A stretch of DNA of 64,000 bases, taken from assembly GCF_030649675.1 (NCBI RefSeq), contig NZ_JAUTDR010000015.1, positions 39,029 through 103,028 of the forward strand, read 5' to 3'. Below the pieces are notes generated by a model. The model was not told where the DNA came from. It made no database searches and saw only the letters and a program-made list of their open reading frames with translations. This document shows positions 26,203 to 34,201 of the stretch, one piece after another (position 1 is the first letter of the stretch; each line of letters opens with the position of its first letter). The stretch is from Haliea sp. E1-2-M8 (GTDB lineage: Bacteria; Pseudomonadota; Gammaproteobacteria; Pseudomonadales; Halieaceae). The translations under genes were made by a program, and so were the position numbers.

Positions 26203-26850
26203 ATGCCAAACCTGCTTTACACTTGTTCCTGGCGCTGCTCGCGCGCCGCACTCACCATTTTTGGACTCACCGCCCTCGCGGCGAGCAGCGGCGCCTGGGC
26301 AGGTGCGCCCATAGGCGGCACTATCACCCACGGCCCGCTCTCGGCAACCGCGGTTCCGACGACGGGCGGTTTTGCGCTGATCCTGCTGGCGGCGCTGATG
26401 CTGGTGGCAGTGGCGCGGGTGATCAAGTCCCGGCAGCTGAACGGAGGCCAGTTCATGCTGGCGGCGCTGGTAACCGGCGCCATCGCCAGCGGTGCCAGCG
26501 GCATCAAATTGGTGTCGGAAGCTCACGCATTGCGACTACTACCCAACGCGGTCTCCCTCAGCGATCCTGCGGGCGGCACCCTTAACCTGGTCCAGAATTT
26601 GAACTGCGTTAGCAACGAGACCGGGGTCGCCCAGCAAATTCTCGATATCCAGATCAATGTGCCTGTTGCCAATAACGGTGGCCAGGCGAATGGCGGCGCA
26701 CCTACCTGTCCCGACGGTCCGATAACCAATGGGGGCAGCTTCGTGGCTGTGCCGGAATGTTCCGATAATCCCCCCACCGTGCTGCAGCCCGATGGAACCT
26801 GCGCGGTCGATATTTCCCTCACCTCAAACGACCAGCTTCCCCTGGGTTAG
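26203..26850 (+). CDS. Membrane protein with internal exosortase-type (midcut-by-XrtH-like) sorting signal
   Basis: A 215-residue protein with an N-terminal signal peptide (about 1-34, ending AWAGAP). At 51-77 it has VPTTGG, then a hydrophobic stretch ALILLAALMLVAVARV and basic residues (KSR), which looks like the IPTL-CTERM signal of exosortase XrtH but lies mid-protein; a second hydrophobic segment at 84-100 follows. The C-terminal half is a secreted-looking domain with Cys at about 135, 184, 194 and 206. This matches my memory of midcut-by-XrtH proteins. No exosortase is in the window. Start is the ATG at 26203. Confidence 0.55.
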   Translation: MPNLLYTCSWRCSRAALTIFGLTALAASSGAWAGAPIGGTITHGPLSATAVPTTGGFALILLAALMLVAVARVIKSRQLNGGQFMLAALVTGAIASGASGIKLVSEAHALRLLPNAVSLSDPAGGTLNLVQNLNCVSNETGVAQQILDIQINVPVANNGGQANGGAPTCPDGPITNGGSFVAVPECSDNPPTVLQPDGTCAVDISLTSNDQLPLG

Positions 26851-26857
26851 GATGCCA

Positions 26858-26880
26858 CGCTCCCGGCGCAACCGGGAGCG
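26858..26880. terminator. Strong hairpin between convergent genes
   Basis: CGCTCCCGG (26858-26866) and CCGGGAGCG (26872-26880) form a perfect 9-bp stem with a five-base loop, between the convergent sorting-signal gene (stop 26848-26850) and the SdrB-like gene (stop at 26884). It has no U-tract on either side, but its place suggests a bidirectional terminator or transcript-end stabiliser. Confidence 0.45.
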
Positions 26881-26883
26881 CGG

Positions 26884-28119
26884 TCACTGCCCCTGCGGCA
26901 GACGGAACGCCATATCATCCGCAGTGAACTGCCAGTAGTGCAGGGTATGTAGCCGCAGTTCATCAATCCCGCGATAGTCGGCCTGCAACCAGACCGGGCC
27001 CAGATGAGACAGGGGCAGTTCGTCCCGGTACATCTGCCGGCCTGCGCGCCAGCCTTCCACCACCAGGGTCTCGCCCTCGGCCTGCTCCCAGGCGACGCCG
27101 AAATAGGCGCCGACAAAATCGAACACTTCACCCGGGTACAGGCTGGTCACGGTAGCCGGATACCCGGAACTGTTGTAAGCCACACCCTCGCCGCTGGCGA
27201 GCACATTGACGTATCCCGGCCCACGGTAGTGCTGGTTGTCGATGGCAAGCAGATAATCGAAGGCGAGACCGCGATAACCCACCGCCAACTTCTCGATTAC
27301 TGAGCGCTCCAGGTCGTCGAAATCCAGCACCAGCGGCGCCGGCTGCGGTGTCGTGGCGGCGCGGGCATCGTTGATGGCGCCCAGCACCACCGGGGCATCC
27401 CGCACCGCGAACTGGTGCAAACCGGCGCCAGCGGACCCCGCAGCCTGTTCCAGCCGCCAGTCACCGGGGTACGCAGGGAAGCTGAATCGGCCCGCTGCAT
27501 CCGCGACGACTGCGCTGCGGCTGCCGTCCGGCGCAACCGCCACCAGAGCGTCGGCGCCCACTGCCTGACTGCCGCTCACCGCAAGCAGCTGGGCCAAGCC
27601 GATCACCGGTGGCGGTGACGCGGTCACCATGCCGGCGGGTGTACCGGGGCGCTTTTCAAAGCGGGTGGTATGGGAACCGGTGCCGCTGGTGATCTCCCAG
27701 CCGGGGGGCAGCTGCAGTTCGAAGCGATAGTCCCGGTCGGGCTCGCCGATATCGGCGCTGGAGCTGTCCAGGTGGACAGCAAAATTGGCATAGCCGTTGA
27801 TGTTGGTGCGCGTCATGCGCAGGCTGCCATCCGGACGTTCCAGCAGGATGGCGACCGCGGCCATCGGCACATCATCCGGGTCGAGCACGCCGTCCCGGTT
27901 GCGATCCCGATAGGCAAAAACCGAGATATTCATGTTACCCGGGCTGTTCTGCTGCCAGTTGCGGCGGGGATACCAGTCCGTATCGCGGCTGATCTCGGGA
28001 ACCGCGGCGGGGACGGGGGCGGAGGGAGCGCTGATTTCCGCCGGTCGCGCCAGGAATACGTACCACAGCAGGGCCGCCGAAGCGGCGAAGATCAGAATAG
28101 CAACGATGACACGGCCCAT
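26884..28119 (-). CDS. Membrane-anchored SdrB-like and jelly-roll domain protein
   Basis: A 411-residue protein with an N-terminal membrane anchor (about 4-22) and a Pro/Ala linker. Residues 63-165 look like an SdrB/Cna-B-type domain with a calcium-loop-like motif (DRNRDGVLDPDD) and TRTNINGYANF. Residues 280-411 resemble the beta-sandwich of many PEP-CTERM-type surface proteins (YRGPGYVNVLASGEGVAYN, FDFVGAYFGVAW, YRGIDELRL, FTADDMAFRL). The ATG at 28119 is chosen for its GGAG six bases upstream and for starting the anchor; an ATG at 28287 gives a longer version. Likely exported and facing the outside. Convergent with the sorting-signal protein, suggesting a shared surface role. Confidence 0.6.
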   Translation of the reverse strand: MGRVIVAILIFAASAALLWYVFLARPAEISAPSAPVPAAVPEISRDTDWYPRRNWQQNSPGNMNISVFAYRDRNRDGVLDPDDVPMAAVAILLERPDGSLRMTRTNINGYANFAVHLDSSSADIGEPDRDYRFELQLPPGWEITSGTGSHTTRFEKRPGTPAGMVTASPPPVIGLAQLLAVSGSQAVGADALVAVAPDGSRSAVVADAAGRFSFPAYPGDWRLEQAAGSAGAGLHQFAVRDAPVVLGAINDARAATTPQPAPLVLDFDDLERSVIEKLAVGYRGLAFDYLLAIDNQHYRGPGYVNVLASGEGVAYNSSGYPATVTSLYPGEVFDFVGAYFGVAWEQAEGETLVVEGWRAGRQMYRDELPLSHLGPVWLQADYRGIDELRLHTLHYWQFTADDMAFRLPQGQ

Positions 28120-28285
28120 GCCGGACTCCAGAACCAGCGCCAGCAGAAGGCCCAGCTGGCAGACAAAGTATGTTAAGTGCTGAAGCGGCTTGTGCCCACC
28201 CCGTGGCAACAGCGCGCAGCCGGGCAGAAGTTGCATGTGGCGTTGCCAGCGTTCATCATCCGGCCCGAACAAAAAGGGAAGGGTC

Positions 28286-29509
28286 ATGGAAATAGCCTCA
28301 ATCACAGACTTCTGGGAACTGCTGGTAACGGTCTGGCAACACGGCGTGTACGGGATCGATTTCGTCCATATCCTGGTGGCGTTACTGGTTTTTCTGATCG
28401 CCCTGGCGATTCGCAATCTGTTTACGCGCCATGTACTCGGTGCCCTGCAGCGAAGGGCGCAAAAAACCGATTCCCAGATCGACGATGTTCTGCTGGAAGC
28501 CATTCGCAAGCCGCTGCGCTTTGTACCCGTTGTGCTGGGCGTGTTTTTCGCCACCAGTGTGCTCAAGGTAGACGACTCACTGGCGGCCTTTCTCTATAAT
28601 ATCAACCGGTCACTGGTGGTCTTCACCCTGTTCTGGACTTTTCATCAGCTCACCGGCCCGCTGGGCGTGGTATTGCAAAGGACCAATCGCTTCCTGACCG
28701 AAGCCATGATCGACTGGATCGTAAAGCTCTCCAGAGTGCTGTTCATCGTCGTTGGTGTGGCCACCATTCTGGAACTCTGGGGCATTGCGGTCGGCCCGGT
28801 CATTGCGGGCCTGGGCCTGTTCGGGGTCGCGGTCGCGCTGGGGGCACAGGACCTGTTCAAGAACCTGATCGCCGGTTTTTTTGTCATCGGCGAGCGTCGG
28901 TTCCAGCCGGGGGACTGGATCAACGTCGAGGGAATAGTCGAGGGGACGGTGCTGCAGATCGGCTTTCGCACCACCACTGTACGACGCTTCGACCGGGCGC
29001 CGGTCTATGTCCCCAATGCAAGACTGGCAGACAACGCAGTCACCAACTTTTCCCGCATGACGCACCGCCGCATTCGCTGGATGCTGGGCCTTGAGTACAG
29101 GACCAGTCTCGAGCAGCTCCGGGAAATCCGCGATGCCATTGAGCGCTACATCCTCGACAGCGACGAGTTCGCCAAACCCGACGAGGTAGCCACCTTCGTA
29201 CGCATCGACTCTTTCAATGACAGCTCCATCGATATTCTCCTGTACTGTTTCACCCACACTACCGTCTGGGGAGAATGGTTGGAGATCAAGGAGCACCTTG
29301 CCTACAGGATCAAGGAGATTGTCGAGGCTGCGGGAGCCGGTTTCGCCTTCCCGAGCCGCTCCCTGTACCTGGAAAACCAGGCCGACGCGCCCGAGGTGTA
29401 TCCGCTTTCGCCGCCCCGGGATTCGGTTGAATCACCTGCGGCTACGGCAGACGCTGCTGCAGCCACTGATCGAGATCAGCCAGCACCTGCAGGCGCTCAG
29501 GCTCGTTGA
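28286..29509 (+). CDS. MscS-family mechanosensitive ion channel
   Basis: A 407-residue inner membrane channel. Four hydrophobic segments lie at about 25-45, 75-95, 107-125 and 140-180; the pore helix region GLGLFGVAVALGAQDLFKN and the following beta domain (GERRFQPGDWINVEGIVEGTVLQIGFRTTTVR) are the MscS signature, and RNA-like C-terminal alpha/beta domain follows. It opens under membrane tension at low osmolarity. A disordered Ala-rich tail (about 380-407) is unusual and overlaps the convergent lipase gene by 68 bases. ATG 28286 follows GGGAAGGGTC, a fair ribosome site. Confidence 0.88.
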   Translation: MEIASITDFWELLVTVWQHGVYGIDFVHILVALLVFLIALAIRNLFTRHVLGALQRRAQKTDSQIDDVLLEAIRKPLRFVPVVLGVFFATSVLKVDDSLAAFLYNINRSLVVFTLFWTFHQLTGPLGVVLQRTNRFLTEAMIDWIVKLSRVLFIVVGVATILELWGIAVGPVIAGLGLFGVAVALGAQDLFKNLIAGFFVIGERRFQPGDWINVEGIVEGTVLQIGFRTTTVRRFDRAPVYVPNARLADNAVTNFSRMTHRRIRWMLGLEYRTSLEQLREIRDAIERYILDSDEFAKPDEVATFVRIDSFNDSSIDILLYCFTHTTVWGEWLEIKEHLAYRIKEIVEAAGAGFAFPSRSLYLENQADAPEVYPLSPPRDSVESPAATADAAAATDRDQPAPAGAQAR

Positions 29510-30305
29510 AAATCTCGTGGTACAGGCCGGGATAAAGGCGCAGGCTGTTATCCGCGGAGCCGACCCCTGCGCTGAAAGCCTGTGAGCCCGCGGGTGCCGT
29601 CATCACGTCCGCCTCGCCATGCAGCAGCAGCAGCGGCAGGGTGATTTCCGCGCGGCGCGCATTGACCTGCGCCATGGTGGCAAACAGCTCCGCCACCAGC
29701 CGCGCGCTGACCTTGCCGTGGTGCACCAGAGGATCCGCCTGGTAATCTGCGACCACCTGCGGATCCCGACTGACCTGGCTGGCGTCCAGCTTGAGCATCC
29801 CGAGGGTAGGCCAGACACGGGCGAGAAGACGATTGATCCACAGCAGGACGGGGGAGGGCGGCTCCGGCACCGCCAGGGCGGGTGCAGACAGGACCGCGCC
29901 ACTGAACTGGCCCTGGGCATCCAGCAGCAAGCGGGCGGCAATCAGGCCGCCGAGACTGTGGCCCACCAGAAAACAGGGCGTCGCGGGATACCACTCGCCA
30001 ATCAGCGCCCGCAGCTGCAACAGGGGCTGCAGGAACTCGGCGAAACTGCCGGTGTGAGCCCTGTGGCCCGGGGAGCAGCCGTGACCAATATGGTCGGGGG
30101 CAACCACCGCAAAGCCCCGGGGGCAGAAAAAGTCGGCGAACCCCTGGTAGCGACCGCTGTGCTCGCCGAGACCGTGGGCCAGCAGAATTACGCCGCGGCG
30201 GCTGCCACTGGCCCGCCAGTGGCGGTAGAACACGCCACCGGCAAGCTTTGCTTCCTGCGCCGGGACCACAGCGGTACCCGCTGTACTTGCGCCAGCATCA
30301 TTCAT
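29442..30305 (-). CDS. Alpha/beta hydrolase, monoacylglycerol-lipase-like
   Basis: A 287-residue hydrolase of the Hydrolase_4 (monoacylglycerol lipase/lysophospholipase) type. The oxyanion segment LLAHGLGEHSGRY, the nucleophile elbow GHSLGG at about residue 118, and the late Asp (LLLHGEADVMT) and His (LYPGLYHEIFNE) complete the triad. No signal peptide. ATG 30305 has GAGG seven bases upstream; a TTG two codons earlier is possible. It overlaps the end of the MscS gene and follows ilvE by 35 bases on the same strand. Confidence 0.85.
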   Translation of the reverse strand: MNDAGASTAGTAVVPAQEAKLAGGVFYRHWRASGSRRGVILLAHGLGEHSGRYQGFADFFCPRGFAVVAPDHIGHGCSPGHRAHTGSFAEFLQPLLQLRALIGEWYPATPCFLVGHSLGGLIAARLLLDAQGQFSGAVLSAPALAVPEPPSPVLLWINRLLARVWPTLGMLKLDASQVSRDPQVVADYQADPLVHHGKVSARLVAELFATMAQVNARRAEITLPLLLLHGEADVMTAPAGSQAFSAGVGSADNSLRLYPGLYHEIFNEPERLQVLADLDQWLQQRLP

Positions 30306-30339
30306 GGACAACCCTCGTCAGTGCTGGGGAGACTGCGCT

Positions 30340-31278
30340 TCAGGCAACGGGCGTCAGCCACTCCGGATGCTGCGGCCGGTTACCGCGCACCGAATCGAAG
30401 TACATGCTTTGCAATTGTTCCGTCAGCGGGCCGCGGGAGCCGCTGCCGACCCGGCGCCCGTCCAGCTCGCGGATCGGTACCACTTCCGCGGCAGTACCGG
30501 TGAAGAAGGCCTCGTCGGCGATGTAGACCTCGTCGCGGGTAATACGCCGCTCGCGGATTTCGTAACCGAGTTCCGCCGCCAGGGCGAAGATCGTGTTGCG
30601 GGTGATCCCGTCGAGGCAGGAGGTCAGGTCCGGAGTGAAGATCTGGCCGTCGCGCACCAGGAACACGTTCTCACCGCTGCCTTCGGCTACGTAGCCTTCG
30701 TTATCCAGCATCAGCGCTTCTTCTGCGCCGCTGTCCAGCGCCTCGCGCAGGGCGAGCATGGAATTGATGTAGTTGCCGTTCGCCTTGGCCTTGCACATGG
30801 TGATATTGACGTGATGGCGGGTGTAGGAAGAGGTGCGCACCTTGATGCCGCGATTGCGCGCTTCCGGATCCATGTAGGACGGCCATTCCCAGGCCGCCAC
30901 CATGACGTGGGTCTTGAGGCCGTCCGCGCGCAGGCCCATGCCCTCGGAGCCGAGGAAGCACATGGGGCGCAGGTAGGCCTCGGTGAGACCGTTTTCCCGC
31001 ACCACCGTACGCTGGGCCTCGTTCAGGGTGTCCTTGTCGAAAGGCATGTCCATGCCCAGGATATGGGCCGAGCGAAACAGCCGGTCAGTGTGCTCCCTGA
31101 GCCGGAACACGGCGGTGCCGCGATCGGGGGTCAGGTAAGCCCGCACCCCCTCGAACACGCCCAATCCGTAGTGCAGGGTGTGAGTGAGGACGTGGACCTT
31201 GGCTTCCCGCCACGGCACCAGCTCGCCGTCCAGCCAGATAACGCCATCCCGGTCTGCAAAATTCGGTGTTGCACTCAT
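30340..31278 (-). CDS. ilvE: Branched-chain amino acid aminotransferase
   Basis: A 312-residue fold-type IV PLP transaminase for the last step of Val, Leu and Ile synthesis. The N-terminal GVIWLDGELVPWREAKVHVLTH and HTLHYGLGVFEGVRAY, the catalytic Lys at about 165 in CKAKANGNYINS, and the C-terminal EVYIADEAFFTGTAAEVVPI are typical of IlvE. Length fits. ATG 31278 is the family start, two bases after glnE, so the pair is coupled; the frame upstream overlaps glnE and is not used. Confidence 0.96.
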   Translation of the reverse strand: MSATPNFADRDGVIWLDGELVPWREAKVHVLTHTLHYGLGVFEGVRAYLTPDRGTAVFRLREHTDRLFRSAHILGMDMPFDKDTLNEAQRTVVRENGLTEAYLRPMCFLGSEGMGLRADGLKTHVMVAAWEWPSYMDPEARNRGIKVRTSSYTRHHVNITMCKAKANGNYINSMLALREALDSGAEEALMLDNEGYVAEGSGENVFLVRDGQIFTPDLTSCLDGITRNTIFALAAELGYEIRERRITRDEVYIADEAFFTGTAAEVVPIRELDGRRVGSGSRGPLTEQLQSMYFDSVRGNRPQHPEWLTPVA

Positions 31279-31280
31279 CT

Positions 31281-34175
31281 TCAGTCCTGCTGTTCTGTAG
31301 GTTTGTCCTGCGCCGGGAAAAGGCGCTGCCATGCGGCTTCCACACTGGCTCTCTGTTCGCGATACTCGTCGCCGGGCACCCTGCCCGGCAGTTGTTGCAG
31401 CGCCAGTTGGTGAGCGACTGACCGGAACGCCAGGTAGGCTTCGATCAGCGCCTTGCTCTCGCGCTGCGCAACCAGCCCGGCCCCGGCCAGGGTTTCCAGA
31501 ATGCGGATGTTGTCCGACCAGCGCGCCAGCTCGGGCACGCGGTGGGACCACGCCAGAACCGCATATTGCACCATAAATTCAATATCAACGATACCACCAG
31601 CGCTCTGCTTGAGGTCAAATTCCTGCCCCTCTGGCAGCTTCTTCGGCAGCAGCTCCTTGCGCATGCGCTCGCGCATGGCGACCACTTCAGTCGCCAGGGC
31701 CTGCTCGTCCCGGGCCCGGCAGAGGATATCCCGGCGCACTGCATCCACCCCGGCTCCAACCGCGGGGTCACCGGCCACCAATCGCGCCCGCACCAGGGCC
31801 TGGTGCTCCCAGGTCCAGGCGGTGTCCTCCTGGTAACTGCGAAACCCCTTGAGGCTGCTGACCAGCAGGCCGGAAGCGCCGGAGGGCCGCAGGCGCATGT
31901 CAACATCGTACAGCTGGCCCATGGCCATGCGGGTTTCCAGGATATGGATAATGCGCTGGCCCAGGCGGGTATAGAACTTGACGTTGTCGATGCTGCGCTC
32001 GCCGTCGGTTACGCCCTGCACATCCGCGTCGTAGACGAATACGAGATCCAGGTCGGAGGCGTAGCTGAGCTCTATGCCGCCCAGCTTGCCGTAGCCGAAC
32101 AGGGCAAAACCATAACCGTCCGGGTCGCGCTGCGGCTGGCCAAAGCGGGCGCTGATGTCGGTCCAGGCCACGGCCAGCACCTGCTCGAGAATTACCTCGG
32201 CTATCCAGGTGAGGTTGTCGCTGACCCGCATCAGGGGCAGGCGCCCGACCAGCTCACTGGCGGCAACCCGCAGTACCTGGGAGGCCTTGAAGTAGCGCAG
32301 GGCATCCATCTGCGCCTCCAGGTCGCCCGGTTGCAGGCGCGCTACCTGCTGGCGCAGCTCGGTGGCCAGCAGGGCCTTGTCCGGAGCGGTGTAGAGGCTG
32401 CCGCGGTCCAGCAGTTCATCCAGCAGCACCGGGTGCCGCTCCAGCTGCTCCGCAATCCAGGGACTGGCATTGCACAGCAGGACCAGCTCCGCCAGCGCCG
32501 GCGGGTTCTCCAGCAGCAGGGCCAGATAGGCGCTGCGCCGCAGCACGGCAGTGACAAAGGGCAGGGTGCGCAGCAGGGCCCGGTCGGGGTTATCGGCCTC
32601 GGCGCAGGCGAGCAGCAGGCGCGGCATGAACTGCTGCAGCCGCTCCTGCCCCTCTGCCTGCAGCGTGGCAACCCGGGTACTGCGCTGCAGAGCCTGCAGC
32701 CGCTCCAGGCTGGCCGCAGGCTCGCGGTATCCGACCTCCGCAAGGGCTTCTGCGTCCAGATCATCGCCCCAGGGCGGCAACTCATCCTCCGCGTCGTCAT
32801 GTTCGTCCTCGGGCGCCGCGATCAGGTCGCGAAAGTGCGCCGTGACCCGCTCGCGGTGCCCCGCCAGCTCTACCAGGTAGCTGTCCCAGTCCGCGAAGCC
32901 CATCACCGTCGCCAGTGCCAGGCGCTGCTGCGGGTCCGCGGGCAGCGCCTGGGTCTGCTGATCCTGATAGCCCTGAATCGCGTGCTCGCTGTCGCGCAGG
33001 AACAGGTAGGCAGCGCGCAGCTCGGCGACTGCTGCCGCGGGCAGACAGCCGAGCTCGACACACTCGTCGAGAACCCGCAGCAGCTCCCGCTGCTGCAGGC
33101 CGAGATCGCGGCCGCCGCGGATCAGCTGGAAGCACTGGGCGATAAACTCCACTTCGCGGATACCGCCACTGCCCAGCTTGACGTCTTCCTGCAAACCGCG
33201 GCGGCGCACTTCACTGTTGATCATCTGCTTCATGCTGCGCAGGCTTTCGATGACCCCAAAGTCCACGTAGCGGCGGAACACGAACGGGCGCAGCATTGCC
33301 ATCAGCTCCGCACCGTGGGCAGCGCTCCCGCTCACGGGCCTGGCCTTGATCAACGCATAGCGCTCCCAGTCCCGGCCCTGGTCCTGGTAGTACTCTTCCA
33401 GCGCGGCAAAATTGAGTGCCAGCGAGCCACTCTCGCCATAGGGCCGCAGGCGCATGTCGACCCGAAACACAAAGCCGTCGGCGGTTACCTGGTCCAGGGC
33501 GGTGATCAGGCCCTGGCCCAGCTTGGTGAAGAACTCGGTATTACTGATTCTGCGGCGCTCGCCGTCGGTTTCACCGGATTCGGGATAGGCAAAGATGAGG
33601 TCGATGTCCGAGGAGACATTCAGCTCCCGGGCGCCCAGTTTGCCCATGGCTATGACGATCAGCTGCTGGGCTTCCCCACTGCGGCGCCCGCGGGGCACGC
33701 CGAAGCGTGCCTCCAGCTGTTGCTGCAAATGCGCCTGGGCCAGGGTAATGCAGGCTTCCGCCAGCGCCGAGGTATCCTGCATCGTTTCCAGGGTGTCAGC
33801 GTCACGGCAGAAGTCGCGCCAGACGATGCGCAACATGTGGCGCGCGCGAAAGCGCCGCAGGACCGGATGGAGTTCCGCCCCCGGCTCCGCCAGCCGCTGC
33901 TGCAGTTCCGCCTGCAACTCGCCAGGCTGCAGGCTGCGCTGTAACAGCCCATCTTCCAGCAATGCGGCCAGCAGCCGCGGCTGACGCCGGATCAGGCCGG
34001 CGACAAAGGGGCTGCAGGCCAGCACCCGGGCCAGCGCGCCCGCGATTGCGGGATGCGCCTCCAGCGCCCCGGTCAGATCGGCGAGCGCAGCGGCGTCATG
34101 ATGGTCCAGAACATGCCGCCAGGCGGTAGCGGCGGCGCCGGCGAGGTCCTTGGGTAAACTATCGATGGCAATCAT
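31281..34175 (-). CDS. glnE: Bifunctional glutamine synthetase adenylyltransferase/adenylyl-removing enzyme
   Basis: A 964-residue enzyme that adenylylates and deadenylylates glutamine synthetase in nitrogen control, responding to PII. Two nucleotidyltransferase domains are visible: LGARELNVSSDIDLIFAY near residue 190 in the N-terminal half (adenylyl-removing) and LGGIELSYASDLDLVFVYD near residue 700 (adenylylating), each with the GS-x-x-D-x-D type site and linked by helical domains. Length matches GlnE. It lies between the GspE-like gene (26-base gap) and ilvE (2-base gap) on one strand. Confidence 0.97.
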   Translation of the reverse strand: MIAIDSLPKDLAGAAATAWRHVLDHHDAAALADLTGALEAHPAIAGALARVLACSPFVAGLIRRQPRLLAALLEDGLLQRSLQPGELQAELQQRLAEPGAELHPVLRRFRARHMLRIVWRDFCRDADTLETMQDTSALAEACITLAQAHLQQQLEARFGVPRGRRSGEAQQLIVIAMGKLGARELNVSSDIDLIFAYPESGETDGERRRISNTEFFTKLGQGLITALDQVTADGFVFRVDMRLRPYGESGSLALNFAALEEYYQDQGRDWERYALIKARPVSGSAAHGAELMAMLRPFVFRRYVDFGVIESLRSMKQMINSEVRRRGLQEDVKLGSGGIREVEFIAQCFQLIRGGRDLGLQQRELLRVLDECVELGCLPAAAVAELRAAYLFLRDSEHAIQGYQDQQTQALPADPQQRLALATVMGFADWDSYLVELAGHRERVTAHFRDLIAAPEDEHDDAEDELPPWGDDLDAEALAEVGYREPAASLERLQALQRSTRVATLQAEGQERLQQFMPRLLLACAEADNPDRALLRTLPFVTAVLRRSAYLALLLENPPALAELVLLCNASPWIAEQLERHPVLLDELLDRGSLYTAPDKALLATELRQQVARLQPGDLEAQMDALRYFKASQVLRVAASELVGRLPLMRVSDNLTWIAEVILEQVLAVAWTDISARFGQPQRDPDGYGFALFGYGKLGGIELSYASDLDLVFVYDADVQGVTDGERSIDNVKFYTRLGQRIIHILETRMAMGQLYDVDMRLRPSGASGLLVSSLKGFRSYQEDTAWTWEHQALVRARLVAGDPAVGAGVDAVRRDILCRARDEQALATEVVAMRERMRKELLPKKLPEGQEFDLKQSAGGIVDIEFMVQYAVLAWSHRVPELARWSDNIRILETLAGAGLVAQRESKALIEAYLAFRSVAHQLALQQLPGRVPGDEYREQRASVEAAWQRLFPAQDKPTEQQD

Positions 34176-34201
34176 TGCGCTAGCGGAGTCCTGTGCGGTT
34201 A

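Noticed and set aside
28119-28287. Longer form of the SdrB-like protein from ATG 28287
   Set aside because: The ATG at 28119 has a better ribosome site and directly starts the membrane anchor; the extra 56 residues look untypical, though they cannot be ruled out.
31542-33944. An 800-codon open frame opposite glnE
   Set aside because: Gln/Ala/His-rich composition without any family motif; glnE on the other strand is intact and conserved.
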